From Roseovarius sp. M141 (GTDB lineage: Bacteria > Pseudomonadota > Alphaproteobacteria > Rhodobacterales > Rhodobacteraceae), in NCBI RefSeq assembly GCF_024355225.1, contig NZ_VCNH01000008.1, forward strand, positions 1,054,001-1,118,000: a stretch of DNA of 64,000 bases, read 5' to 3'. Under the pieces are notes generated by a model. The model made no database searches. It saw only the letters and a program-made list of their open reading frames with translations, and had not been told where the DNA came from. The translations under genes were made by a program, and so were the position numbers. Shown here in pieces: positions 29,047 to 37,239 of this stretch. The first letter of the stretch is position 1. Each line of letters begins with the position of its first letter.

Positions 29047-29202
29047 ATGAAAATTGCCGATGCGATTCTATGGCCGGGGACCAAGGTCTGCGAGCGTATG
29101 GGGGTCGACCCCGAGGCCGATGGCGGTCTGTTGCGCTGGATGGTCAACACGCTGTTTTATCTGGTGGTCTGCCTTATCTTTGTCTGGGTCGTCGTGGTAT
29201 GA
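29047..29202 (+). CDS. Small membrane protein in the NO-response cluster
   Basis: Encodes 51 residues beginning MKIADAILWPGTKVCERMGV, with one C-terminal membrane helix (VNTLFYLVVCLIFVWVVVV). No family recognised. Its stop overlaps the haemoglobin start by ATGA, so the two are translationally coupled. Placement between nsrR and a haemoglobin suggests a role in NO or oxygen handling, perhaps in membrane recruitment; this is inference. Confidence 0.65.
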   Translation: MKIADAILWPGTKVCERMGVDPEADGGLLRWMVNTLFYLVVCLIFVWVVVV

Positions 29203-29654
29203 CGCTGCCGCCCCGCATTCCCGTGACAGAGGAGCAGATTGACCGGGTGGTGACGCAGTTTTACGACCGCGTCCGGGGCCATCCGGCGCTGGGCCCTGTC
29301 TTTGCCTCGCATGTCACCGACTGGCCCGCGCATGAGGAAAAGATCGGGCGCTTCTGGCGCAATGCCCTGCTGTTTCAGCGCAGCTATGACGGCAACCCGA
29401 TGCAGATCCACAAAGCAGCGGGAAATGTGCACGCCGCTCATTTTCCGGTTTGGCTGTCGCTGTTCGAAACCGTATTAGCGCAGGAATTACCCGGACCGCT
29501 GGCGCATGCATGGTCTGCGCTGGCGCACAGGATCGGACGTGGATTGGTCTATGGTCTGCCGCCGGAAGGCGGCACTGGCGTGCCCGATCTGGGCGGACCA
29601 CAGCCGGGGCCGCAACATGGCCCTCGGGACGGCATGCCTGCCTTGCGCGACTAG
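29199..29654 (+). CDS. Group III truncated haemoglobin
   Basis: A 151-residue 2-on-2 globin. It starts MTLPPRIPVTEEQIDRVVTQ and has FYDRVRGHPALGPVF and the group III block NVHAAHFPVWLSLFE, where H81 is the likely proximal haem ligand. Group III globins bind O2 and NO and are implicated in NO or peroxide detoxification. The ATG overlaps the upstream small gene; a longer open frame to 29040 exists but lacks family resemblance. It is divergent from nsrR and precedes nnrS. Confidence 0.88.
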   Translation: MTLPPRIPVTEEQIDRVVTQFYDRVRGHPALGPVFASHVTDWPAHEEKIGRFWRNALLFQRSYDGNPMQIHKAAGNVHAAHFPVWLSLFETVLAQELPGPLAHAWSALAHRIGRGLVYGLPPEGGTGVPDLGGPQPGPQHGPRDGMPALRD

Positions 29655-29702
29655 GGCAGAACACCGCCTTGTGGCGGGATAAATTTCCAAAGGATTCTTG
29701 CG

Positions 29703-30902
29703 ATGACGACCAGAACAGCCGACCAGATGCGCGGGTGGCAGGGGCCTGCCCTGCTGTCTTTTGGGTTTCGCCCGTTTTTTCTGGGTGGGGCCGCGTGGGC
29801 GGCCATCGCCATGGCGGTGTGGATCCTGACGCTTGCAGGCGTGCTGAGCATTGATCTGGGATTTGATCCGATTTCATGGCATGCGCATGAATTCCTGTTC
29901 GGCACGCTTGGCGCGATCATCGGTGGGTTTTTACTGACTGCGGTGCCGAACTGGACCGGGCGGCTGCCTGTGACGGGCTGGCGTCTGGGGGCGCTGGCGC
30001 TGCTCTGGCTGGCGGGCCGGGCTGCGACGACGCTGCCGGTTGGCTTGCCATGGGGGGTGGTGGCTGCGGTTGACCTCAGCTTTCCCATTGCGCTTGGCGT
30101 CATGATTCTGCGCGAGATTATGGCCGGGCGGAACTGGCGCAATCTTCCGGTGCTGATCCTGCTGGCGGTCTTCGCGCTGGCGAATGGCCTCTTTCATCTG
30201 GACGCAGCCCAAGGCCGGTTTGCCGCGCAGGGCATTGGCCTGAGGTTGGGGCTGGCGGCGGCCATCATGATGATCGCGCTGATCGGCGGGCGTGTCGTGC
30301 CCAGTTTCACGCGCAACTGGCTGGCCGCGCAGGGCGATCCTGCGCGCCCAGCCGCGCCCATGCAGCGTTTTGACAAGGCCGCTTTGGTGTTCACGCTGCT
30401 GGCGCTGGGCCTGTGGGTGATCCGCCCGGCGGGCGGGGCGGCGGGCATTGCGATGCTGGGAATCGGCGCGCTGCATGCCGCGCGCCTTATCCGCTGGCGT
30501 GGCTGGCGCACCGGGGCCGAGCCGCTGGTTGTCGTGCTGCATGCCGGATACGCGTTCTTGCCCTTGGGCGCGCTGGCGCTGGGGGTTGCGGCGCTGTGGC
30601 CTGACGCGCTGGCGCTGGCCGCGGCGCAGCATCTCTGGATGGCCGGTGCGATCGGGATGATGACGCTGGCGGTGATGACGCGCGCCACGCTGGGCCATAC
30701 CGGGCGGGCGCTGCATGCGGGGCCGGGGACGGTCGCGCTGTATGTTCTGCTGGCGCTGTCGGTTCTGGCGCGGCTGGTGGCGGATCTGTGGCCCGGCCTG
30801 CCACTGCTGGAGTTGGCGGCGATTTTCTGGATCGGCGCGTTTGGCGGGTTTGCCGTGCTCTACGGCCCGATACTGCTGACGGCCAAACCGGGCAAGGCAT
30901 GA
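29703..30902 (+). CDS. nnrS: NnrS family haem-copper membrane protein
   Basis: A 399-residue protein with about 12 membrane helices. The start LLSFGFRPFFLGGAAWA, then ISWHAHEFLFGTLGAIIGGFLL, is the NnrS signature with its conserved histidines, followed by GGRVVPSFTRNWL. NnrS contributes to tolerance of NO and other reactive nitrogen species and is commonly encoded in denitrification clusters. Stop overlaps the nnrU start by ATGA. Confidence 0.93.
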   Translation: MTTRTADQMRGWQGPALLSFGFRPFFLGGAAWAAIAMAVWILTLAGVLSIDLGFDPISWHAHEFLFGTLGAIIGGFLLTAVPNWTGRLPVTGWRLGALALLWLAGRAATTLPVGLPWGVVAAVDLSFPIALGVMILREIMAGRNWRNLPVLILLAVFALANGLFHLDAAQGRFAAQGIGLRLGLAAAIMMIALIGGRVVPSFTRNWLAAQGDPARPAAPMQRFDKAALVFTLLALGLWVIRPAGGAAGIAMLGIGALHAARLIRWRGWRTGAEPLVVVLHAGYAFLPLGALALGVAALWPDALALAAAQHLWMAGAIGMMTLAVMTRATLGHTGRALHAGPGTVALYVLLALSVLARLVADLWPGLPLLELAAIFWIGAFGGFAVLYGPILLTAKPGKA

Positions 30903-31573
30903 TGGGCTGGATCGGTTTTGGTGCGGCCTTTGCTGCGTTCTTTCTTAGCCATCGCATACCGCTGCGGCCGCCGGTGCGGGCGCGTCTGGTCGCCGCGCTG
31001 GGCCAGCGCGGCTTTACCCTTGGCTATTCCGTGCTGTCGATGGCGGTGTTGGCCTGGCTGATCGCGGCTGCTGCCACCGCGCCCTATGTTGCCCTCTGGC
31101 CGCGCGCCGCATGGCAGAACTGGGTGCCGCTGGTGGCGATGGGCGCCGCCTGTGTGCTGGTGTGCCTTGCGGCGGGGCGGCCCAATCCACTGTCCTTTGG
31201 CGGGGCGAACAATGATGGGTTTGATCCGGACCATCCCGGTATCCTGCGCTGGACGCGGCATCCGCTGTTGGTGGCAGCGGCGCTGTGGGCGGGGGCGCAC
31301 CTGGTGCCAAATGGCGATCTGGCGCATGTGATCCTGTTCGGAGTCTTCGCGTTTTTCGCCCTTGCGGGGATGCGCATCGTTGACCGGCGCACGCGGCGCG
31401 AGATGGGGCCCGAGCGGTGGCAGGCGCTGTGCCAGCGTATCGCCAGCACGTCGATGCTGCCGCGCCCGGCCTCATGGACCGGCGCGGCGTTGCGTTGGGG
31501 GATGGCGATACTGCTCTATGCGGCGCTGCTCTGGCTGCATCCCGTCGTGCTGGGCGTGTCGCCCCTGCCGTGA
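30899..31573 (+). CDS. nnrU: NnrU family membrane protein
   Basis: A 224-residue protein with about six helices, matching NnrU (isoprenylcysteine-methyltransferase-like fold): FGFAAFFLSHRIPLRPPVRA near the start, NPLSFGGANNDGFDPDHPGI and RWTRHPLLVAAALWAGAHL in the middle. NnrU is needed for or accompanies nitrite/NO respiration in Rhodobacter-type denitrifiers, with unclear chemistry. It is coupled to nnrS. Its stop lies 2 bases from the end of nirV on the other strand, so the two convergent operons meet without a terminator space. Confidence 0.9.
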   Translation: MMGWIGFGAAFAAFFLSHRIPLRPPVRARLVAALGQRGFTLGYSVLSMAVLAWLIAAAATAPYVALWPRAAWQNWVPLVAMGAACVLVCLAAGRPNPLSFGGANNDGFDPDHPGILRWTRHPLLVAAALWAGAHLVPNGDLAHVILFGVFAFFALAGMRIVDRRTRREMGPERWQALCQRIASTSMLPRPASWTGAALRWGMAILLYAALLWLHPVVLGVSPLP

Positions 31574-31574
31574 G

Positions 31575-32333
31575 CTACGAGGTCGGCGCGCTGTCCGACA
31601 CCAGCCGCATGCCCAGATGGGCGGGCGGGGCACCCACGGCGCAACCGCCGCGCGCCGGGTCACGCTCCAGATAGGACATCGCCGCGACATGCACGCCCGC
31701 CACGTAAAAGGCCGGGCAGCGGTCCGGCCGGGACGGAGCGCTGGTTCCGGCATAGCAATCGTCGGTCCATTCCCAGACCGATCCGTCCAGATCGGCAATC
31801 CCGTCGGCAGTGGTCGAGAAGCTCCCCGAGGGCCGCAGGGCGCGCGGCAGATCGGCCTCGATCAAGTAGGCCGACGCCCAACTGAGCGCGGGATCGGTAA
31901 AGATCGGATCGGGTTCATCGGGAATGACGGTTTCGGCCATCGCCTGCCATTCAGAGACACGCGGCAGGCGAAAATCGAGGCCAGTGGCCCCGTTCAGCCA
32001 GGTAACATATTGCTGCGTGTCAGGATAGCTGAGGCCGGTGGCCGGCGTATTGGCCGGATCCTGATCAGGGCGCGCGACCAGCCACAATGCGCAGCCGCCC
32101 GCGTCATGGCAGGCGTTGAATTCGGCAATCGTGACCTCGTGGCGCTGTACCCAGATTGACGCGCCTTCGCCGATGGGGCCGACCATGTCGGGTATCAGGT
32201 GGGGGTTGGATGCCGCGTGCGGATGCGGGGAGGGGCCGCGTGTCACCCACGCGGCCCCCCCAACAAGGGCCAAGACCGCCACGGCCAAGGCTGCTGTCGA
32301 TATGGCAATCTTTGCAAAGCGCTGGCGTTTCAT
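31575..32333 (-). CDS. nirV: NirV, FGE-sulfatase-fold protein of the nitrite reductase operon
   Basis: A 252-residue protein with an N-terminal membrane anchor or signal (IAISTAALAVAVLALVGGAA) and a formylglycine-generating-enzyme fold: EVTIAEFNACHDAGG, RLPRVSEWQAMA, DLDGSVWEWTDDCY, LGMRLVSD. It follows nirK by 32 bases on the same strand, the standard nirK-nirV pair. NirV is thought to help mature or deliver NirK, though its exact role is unproven. It should not be taken for the activator of the sulfatase at 5067. Confidence 0.9.
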   Translation of the reverse strand: MKRQRFAKIAISTAALAVAVLALVGGAAWVTRGPSPHPHAASNPHLIPDMVGPIGEGASIWVQRHEVTIAEFNACHDAGGCALWLVARPDQDPANTPATGLSYPDTQQYVTWLNGATGLDFRLPRVSEWQAMAETVIPDEPDPIFTDPALSWASAYLIEADLPRALRPSGSFSTTADGIADLDGSVWEWTDDCYAGTSAPSRPDRCPAFYVAGVHVAAMSYLERDPARGGCAVGAPPAHLGMRLVSDSAPTS

Positions 32334-32365
32334 GGCGGTGTGGCCCTTCTGTTATGTGCCGGGTG

Positions 32366-33583
32366 TCAGGTCTGGATCATCTGTGGCGCGACCACCTGCT
32401 CCATCAGGGCGTTGTCCCATTCGCCGTCCACCACGAAGTGGGCGGTTGCGCCAAGGATCGCAGCCTCGATCAGGTTGTGGTTGACGTAGGCATAGACGCC
32501 CGGCTGCTCGAAGGTGTACATCGCCGCCACCGCGCTGCCGCCGCGGACGAACCATGTCTCCATCCCGGTCAATGGCGGATCGCTGAACGAGCTTTCCCAG
32601 ACAAAGTTGCCGTGCCCGCCGATCAGGTGGGGTCGGCTGTCGCGGTTGGCCTGGTTGTGGACCATCAGCACGGTATCGCCCACTTTCGACCGCAGGGCCT
32701 TGGCGCCGGTCAGCGCGCCTACGGACCCGTTGAACACCACATGTGTCGGCGTCAGGCTGCGCATGGCCTCCAGCGAGTCGGCGTAGTCATCGCCGGCATT
32801 GGCGTAGGTCTTGTAGGTGCCGTCCTGGTTGCGGGGCAGGTAGTAGTCCTGCTCGCCCAGATAGGCGATATCGTCGTAGGTCAGCGCATTTCCGTCGCGG
32901 TCCTTCAGCCCGTCGCGGGGCAGCACCATGACGGCGCCGTTCATGCCGTGGCAGACGTGGTAGGGGATCATCGCGCCGCCGGGGGCGCAGTGGTAGGTGA
33001 AGCAGCCCGGTTTGGTCGCTTTCCAGCGCAGCACGCATTCCTCGCCCGGATAGATATGGGTCAGACCACCGCCGCCCAGTGCGCCGGTCGATGCGTGAAA
33101 GTCGATGTTATGCTCCAGCTGGTTGCGTCCAAGGCTTTTCAGCGTCAGTTCGACATAATCGCCCTCGTGGACGATGATCAGCGGTCCGGGGACCGACCCG
33201 TTATAGGTCATCGCCCAGATCGAGGCGCCGCTGTCCTCGTCGATCACCATCAGGCGCTCGCTGACGACCAGTTCGACCTCGACGATCTTGGGATCGCCTT
33301 GGGCGACCTGATCGTGCTTGGGGGCGAAAGGCGGGCGGACCATCTTTTGCTGGACGCGCTCATAGCCGGAAAGGTCGACCGGTTCGGCGGCGTCCATCTG
33401 TCTTTGCTGCACGCGGATCACTTCGCCGCCGGGCATTTCAATGCGCGGAGGGGCCATCGGGCGGCGCACGGTGGCCGCTGTGGCGATACCGCCTGTCAGC
33501 GCTGCGGCGCCGGCCAATGCAGTGCCGCGCAGAATATTGCGGCGGCCCGGTGATTGTGGTGTGTCCTGGTCAGAATTCTTCAT
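32366..33583 (-). CDS. nirK: Copper-containing nitrite reductase
   Basis: A 405-residue periplasmic enzyme that reduces nitrite to NO. A Tat signal is visible (RRNILRG, residues 14-20, followed by an Ala-rich stretch). Type 1 copper ligands are H158, C199, H209 and M214; type 2 ligands are H163, H198 and H319; catalytic D161 and H281 (THVVFNG) are present. The [11 protein letters not shown] segment resembles that of Rhodobacter-type enzymes, and CHGM precedes the Met ligand where VSGM is more usual. It lies between pseudoazurin (upstream, probable electron donor) and nirV. Confidence 0.96.
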   Translation of the reverse strand: MKNSDQDTPQSPGRRNILRGTALAGAAALTGGIATAATVRRPMAPPRIEMPGGEVIRVQQRQMDAAEPVDLSGYERVQQKMVRPPFAPKHDQVAQGDPKIVEVELVVSERLMVIDEDSGASIWAMTYNGSVPGPLIIVHEGDYVELTLKSLGRNQLEHNIDFHASTGALGGGGLTHIYPGEECVLRWKATKPGCFTYHCAPGGAMIPYHVCHGMNGAVMVLPRDGLKDRDGNALTYDDIAYLGEQDYYLPRNQDGTYKTYANAGDDYADSLEAMRSLTPTHVVFNGSVGALTGAKALRSKVGDTVLMVHNQANRDSRPHLIGGHGNFVWESSFSDPPLTGMETWFVRGGSAVAAMYTFEQPGVYAYVNHNLIEAAILGATAHFVVDGEWDNALMEQVVAPQMIQT

Positions 33584-33615
33584 GTCTCACTCCATACTCA
33601 ATTGCTGCGGCGGGG

Positions 33616-33643
33616 GCGGGCCAGCCAGATCTGGCTGGTCCGC
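33616..33643 (-). terminator. Strong hairpin between the pseudoazurin and nirK genes
   Basis: A near-perfect 28-base palindrome centred on AGATCT: arms GCGGGCCAGCCAG and CTGGCTGGTCCGC with one G-T pair. It lies 12 bases after the pseudoazurin stop and 32 bases before nirK on the same strand. There is no clear U tract, so partial termination or message stabilisation is likely, allowing more pseudoazurin than NirK. Confidence 0.6.
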
Positions 33644-33655
33644 GTGCGCCGATTC

Positions 33656-34090
33656 TCAGAGATTGCTGAGTTGCTCTTCAAAGCGTTCCTTGGCATTTTT
33701 CGGCAGACGCCCTTCAAGGTATCCCTCGGGCATCTCGACGCCTTCGCCGACGGCGATCGTCATTACCATGCCCATCGCATAGTGGGGCAGGCATTTGACC
33801 GCGTAGAGCCCTTCGGTATCCAGAGTCACTTCGATCTCTTCGTTGATCTTGCCTTTGAAGCCTTCGGCGCCCTCGGGGATCATGCCGTCAATGCTTTCGG
33901 CATTGTGGCTCTTGTCCGTCGCGACGAATTTGACCGTGTCGCCGGGTGCGATCTGGACGAATGCGGGTTCGAACACCATCGTGCCGGCCTCGCCCTTGTT
34001 CAGCATCTGCACCTCGAATGTTTCGGCCCAGGCCGCGCCCGAAAGCATCATTGCGGCGGCTGCGAGTGTCGTGGTTGTCTTGTTCAACAT
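33656..34090 (-). CDS. Pseudoazurin (periplasmic blue copper electron carrier)
   Basis: A 144-residue precursor with signal peptide (residues 1-22, ending GAAWA) and a mature cupredoxin of about 122 residues. Type 1 copper ligands are H62 (SHNAE), C100, H103 and M108 (CLPHYAMGM spacing). Pseudoazurin donates electrons to NirK in denitrifying alphaproteobacteria, and the adjacency to nirK supports this. The ATG at 34090 is chosen for the signal peptide; a longer open frame is not family-like. Confidence 0.94.
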   Translation of the reverse strand: MLNKTTTTLAAAAMMLSGAAWAETFEVQMLNKGEAGTMVFEPAFVQIAPGDTVKFVATDKSHNAESIDGMIPEGAEGFKGKINEEIEVTLDTEGLYAVKCLPHYAMGMVMTIAVGEGVEMPEGYLEGRLPKNAKERFEEQLSNL

Positions 34091-34153
34091 TTTATTTCCT
34101 TTTGATTGCTGGTTGGCTTGCCCTGTACTTAGACCTGTGGGGGCGCGGCGACC

Positions 34154-34167
34154 TTGACCCAGCACAA
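34154..34167 (-). promoter_or_regulatory. Possible NnrR/FNR-type box upstream of pseudoazurin
   Basis: TTGAC-CCAG-CACAA has the 14-base spacing of Crp/Fnr sites (TTGAT-N4-ATCAA) and ends in CACAA, as described for Rhodobacter NnrR sites (TTGCG-N4-CACAA). It lies 64 bases before the pseudoazurin start and about 60-105 bases before the divergent nnrR-type gene, whose own product is the obvious candidate binder. Confidence 0.45.
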
Positions 34168-34271
34168 ACTTCGGCCCGGATTTTCACGTCGGGGTACTCG
34201 CGTGCAAATCACCCCTCGGATTCCTGATGAGAGACGGGTATCACCGGATCGGATCAGGAGATTGGATTGCC

Positions 34272-34973
34272 GTGCATAAACTTGATGAAAGCCTGCTGAC
34301 CCATCTGGATCCTTTCACGGGGCTGGAGCGCTCGCAGATACGCGATATTCTGGACAAGGCGACGACGCATCGCTTTGATGCCGGCGACACCGTGTTTCAC
34401 GAGGGCGCCGAGGCGGCCAGATTCTACCTGTTGCTTGATGGGTATATCCGCGTCGGACGCGTCACGCCCGAGGGCGAACATGTGACGGTGCTGCATATTC
34501 CGTCAGGGCAGTTGTTCGGGATCGCGCTTGCGCTGGGTCATACGCATTTTCCGGCCAGTGCGGTCGCGGCGTCGGACACGATCGTGCTGTCCTGGCCGCA
34601 GCGGCAATGGCCCGATTTCACCGCCAGCTATCCGGGGTTTTCGGCCGCCGCCTATCGTACAGTCGGCGCGCGGATGAAGCAGATGCACGACCAGGTCGTG
34701 CAGATGGCGACTCAGCAAGTCGAGCAGCGCGTGGCAAATGCCCTACTGCGCCTGATCAATCAGATGGGGCGCCGGACCGAAACCGGCATCGAGGTGGATT
34801 TTCCCATCACCCGGCAGGATCTGTCCGACATGACCGGCACCACCCTGCATACGGTCAGTCGCCTGATGAGCGCGTGGGAAAAGCGCGGCATCGTCGCAAG
34901 CAGGCGCAAGCACATTCTGGTGTGCCAGCCTCATCAGCTGGTTAATCTGGCCGAACCCGCGGCGAGGCATTGA
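34272..34973 (+). CDS. nnrR: Crp/Fnr-family regulator of denitrification (NnrR/DNR type)
   Basis: A 233-residue regulator: cyclic-nucleotide-type beta barrel (FDAGDTVFHEGAEAARFYLL, GYIRVGRVTPEGEHVTVLHI), dimer helix, and a Crp-type helix-turn-helix (ITRQDLSDMTGTTLHTVSRL). It lacks the N-terminal Cys cluster of FNR, consistent with NnrR/DNR, which respond to NO through haem. The GTG at 34272, behind AGGAG at 34256-34260, is preferred; an ATG at 34227 would add 15 residues. It lies between nirK and nor genes and is divergent from pseudoazurin. It ends 32 bases inside the opposite-strand small gene. Confidence 0.88.
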   Translation: MHKLDESLLTHLDPFTGLERSQIRDILDKATTHRFDAGDTVFHEGAEAARFYLLLDGYIRVGRVTPEGEHVTVLHIPSGQLFGIALALGHTHFPASAVAASDTIVLSWPQRQWPDFTASYPGFSAAAYRTVGARMKQMHDQVVQMATQQVEQRVANALLRLINQMGRRTETGIEVDFPITRQDLSDMTGTTLHTVSRLMSAWEKRGIVASRRKHILVCQPHQLVNLAEPAARH

Positions 34974-35175
34974 TCGCGCATTGCAGTTCGCGGCGGAAAT
35001 CAGCCTCGTCCAGATGGTATTCGGCGCAGGCGTCCGCGATGGTATGAAATGGGCCAATCTGGCAGCCGATGCAATGCATGCCGTGGCGCAGAAAAACCGG
35101 CACGGTCTGGGGCCACGTCGACATTATCTCTGACAAGGTGCGGTCCAGACTGTCTTGCTGCTGTGTACACATCAT
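34942..35175 (-). CDS. DUF1858-type small protein with a CxxC motif
   Basis: A 77-residue protein: LSEIMSTWPQTVPVFLRHGM followed by HCIGCQIGPFHTIADACAEY and a short charged tail. This matches DUF1858 domains, also found at the start of ScdA/YtfE-like di-iron repair proteins and in hybrid-cluster neighbourhoods. The ATG follows AGGAGGGGA. It overlaps the 3' end of nnrR by 32 bases and is divergent from norC, so it probably belongs to the NO regulon. Biochemical role unknown. Confidence 0.75.
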   Translation of the reverse strand: MMCTQQQDSLDRTLSEIMSTWPQTVPVFLRHGMHCIGCQIGPFHTIADACAEYHLDEADFRRELQCAINASPRVRPD

Positions 35176-35227
35176 TCCTCCCCTCCTGTGATCCAAGCCA
35201 GAGTGCCACGGACATTCGCCCCAAACT

Positions 35228-35241
35228 TTGCCTTTGCGCAA
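35228..35241 (+). promoter_or_regulatory. Possible NnrR box upstream of norC
   Basis: TTGCC-TTTG-CGCAA has Crp/Fnr spacing and resembles Rhodobacter NnrR sites. It lies 90 bases before the norC start and 53 bases before the divergent DUF1858 gene, so one regulator could serve both. Confidence 0.5.
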
Positions 35242-35265
35242 ACTCGTTCTGGTCGGCATTCCGTA

Positions 35266-35312
35266 GGTTGCCGCATAGTGCAACCAGAGGTAGGTTGCCG
35301 TTGACTGCAACC
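35266..35312 (+). promoter_or_regulatory. Two tandem dyads GGTTGC-N8-GCAACC ahead of norC
   Basis: Copies lie at 35266-35285 and 35293-35312, with a 27-base period. Both share GTAGGTTGCCG-N5-TGCAACCA, differing only in the centre. The second ends 18 bases before the norC ATG. They could be tandem operators for an unidentified regulator, or hairpins in the norC leader RNA that lie just before the GGGGAGG ribosome site. Confidence 0.6.
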
Positions 35313-35330
35313 ATAAGGGGAGGCCCGCGC

Positions 35331-35783
35331 ATGGCCGAATTCCTGACAAAGTCGCGGGCACGCAACATTTTCTATGGCGGATCAATATTTTTCGTCATCG
35401 TCTTTCTTGCGATGGTCGTGCAAAGCCACCGATATGTCGTGACCAAATCAACCGCAGGGATGCCTCTGACCGAGGCTGTCGCCCACGGCAAGGCCGTGTG
35501 GGAGGAAAACAGTTGCATCAACTGTCATACGCTGCATGGCGAGGGCGCGTATTTCGCCCCCGAGCTGGGCAACGTCACGACGCGCTGGGGCGTCATCGAC
35601 GATCCCGAAGGCGCCTATGAGATCCTGGACGCCTGGATCGAGGCACAGCCCAGCGGCATCGAAGGCCGCCGCCAGATGCCCCATTTCGAGATGACCGAAG
35701 AGGACAAGCGCGGACTGGCGGAATTCCTTCGCTGGGCCGACCAGACCGACACACAGGGCTGGCCGCCCAACGATGCCGGCTAA
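35331..35783 (+). CDS. norC: Nitric oxide reductase subunit C (cytochrome c)
   Basis: A 150-residue membrane-anchored cytochrome c, the electron-entry subunit of cNOR. An N-terminal anchor helix (IFYGGSIFFVIVFLAMVV) is followed by the haem c motif C62-INC-H66 with TLHGEGAYFAPELGNV; a distal Met lies in RRQMPHFEM. The ATG at 35331 follows AAGGGGAGG. It is followed by norB, norQ and norD in one run. Confidence 0.96.
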   Translation: MAEFLTKSRARNIFYGGSIFFVIVFLAMVVQSHRYVVTKSTAGMPLTEAVAHGKAVWEENSCINCHTLHGEGAYFAPELGNVTTRWGVIDDPEGAYEILDAWIEAQPSGIEGRRQMPHFEMTEEDKRGLAEFLRWADQTDTQGWPPNDAG

Positions 35784-35868
35784 CGCGCCCGCGACATCTG
35801 AAAGGTGCACGCGTTTTGCAGGAATTTCGGACAGAGAAATCTGGCAAAACGCTCCAAGGAGCAAACAC

Positions 35869-37239
35869 ATGAAGTATAAATCTCAACAGATCGCCTATGC
35901 CTATTTCATCTGCGCGATGGCATTGTTCGCCGTGCAGGTGCTGGGCGGGCTGACCATTGGGTGGATCTATGTCCAGCCCAATTTCCTGGCCGAGACATTC
36001 CCGTTTCACATCGTCCGCATGATTCATACCAACGCGCTGATCGTCTGGCTGCTGCTGGGTTTCTTCGGCGCCGCCTATTTCATGATCCCCGAGGAATCGG
36101 AGCGCGAGATATGGTCGACCAAGCTGGCCTATATCCAGCTTGCGCTGATGATGATCGGCACGTTGGGCGCGGTCGCGGGCTATCTTGTCGGTATCCATGA
36201 AGGGCGGGAATTCCTGGAGCAACCGCTCTGGGTGAAGTTCGGCATTCTCGTGGCGGCCGTCATATTCCTGATCAACATCTCGATGACGGTGCTGGCAGGG
36301 CGCAAGACGGCGATTACCGGCGTACTGCTGATGGGTCTGTGGCTGTTGTCGCTGCTGTGGATCTTTGCCTTTATCAACCCCGAAAACCTGAGCCTGGACA
36401 AGATGTACTGGTGGTTCGTCGTTCACCTGTGGGTCGAAGGCACGTGGGAATTGGTGATGGCCTCCATCCTCGCCTTCCTGCTGCTCAAGCTGACGGGCGT
36501 GGACCGCGAAGTGATCGAAAAATGGCTTTATGTCATCGTCGCCACCGCGCTGTTCACCGGGATCCTCGGTACGGGGCACCATTACTTCTGGATTGGTCTG
36601 CCGGGTTACTGGCAGTGGGTCGGCAGCATCTTTGGCGCGCTGGAGATCATTCCCTTCTTCATGATGATGTCCTTCGCCTTCATCATGGTCTGGAAAGGGC
36701 GCCGCAACCACCCCAACAAGGCCGCGCTTCTGTGGTCGCTGGGGTCTGCCACGGTTGCCTTCTTTGGCGCGGGTGTCTGGGGTGTGCTGCACAACATGCA
36801 TGGCGTGAACTTCTACAGCCACGGCACGCAGATCACCGCAGCGCACGGGCATCTTGCCTTTTACGGTGCTTATGTGGCGATCAACCTGGCGATCATCAGC
36901 TATGCCATGCCGCTTCTGAAGGGGCGCGAGCCCTACAATCAGGTGCTGAACATGGCCTCTTTCTGGCTGATGACCGGGGGCATGGCGTTCATGACCTTTA
37001 CGCTGACCTTCGCAGGCGTCATCCAGACGCATATGCAACGGGTACTGGGCAATTACTTTATGGAAGTCCAGGATGAGTTGGGGCTGTTCTTCATCATGCG
37101 CTTCATCTCGGGCACGGCGGTTGCTGCGGGTGCGCTGCTGTTCATCTACTCGATCTTTGTGGTCCGCCGCCGCGAAGTGGTGGCACCGGGTACGGGCAAT
37201 GCGGCCCCGGCCAAATCCGACCCGCTGCCGGGAGAATGA
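35869..37239 (+). CDS. norB: Nitric oxide reductase subunit B
   Basis: The 456-residue catalytic subunit of cNOR (2 NO to N2O) with 12 membrane helices and the six-histidine set: HTNALIVWLLLGFFGAAYFM, HLWVEGTWELVMASILAFLL with its conserved Glu, GTGHHYFWIG and HGHLAFYGAYVAIN. ATG 35869 follows CAAGGAGC. It ends ATGA-coupled to norQ. Confidence 0.97.
   Translation: MKYKSQQIAYAYFICAMALFAVQVLGGLTIGWIYVQPNFLAETFPFHIVRMIHTNALIVWLLLGFFGAAYFMIPEESEREIWSTKLAYIQLALMMIGTLGAVAGYLVGIHEGREFLEQPLWVKFGILVAAVIFLINISMTVLAGRKTAITGVLLMGLWLLSLLWIFAFINPENLSLDKMYWWFVVHLWVEGTWELVMASILAFLLLKLTGVDREVIEKWLYVIVATALFTGILGTGHHYFWIGLPGYWQWVGSIFGALEIIPFFMMMSFAFIMVWKGRRNHPNKAALLWSLGSATVAFFGAGVWGVLHNMHGVNFYSHGTQITAAHGHLAFYGAYVAINLAIISYAMPLLKGREPYNQVLNMASFWLMTGGMAFMTFTLTFAGVIQTHMQRVLGNYFMEVQDELGLFFIMRFISGTAVAAGALLFIYSIFVVRRREVVAPGTGNAAPAKSDPLPGE

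Noticed and set aside
31575..32333. FGE-fold protein as activator of the sulfatase at 5067
   Set aside because: Its position next to nirK and its size identify NirV, which is not known to make formylglycine; the two genes are 25 kb apart.
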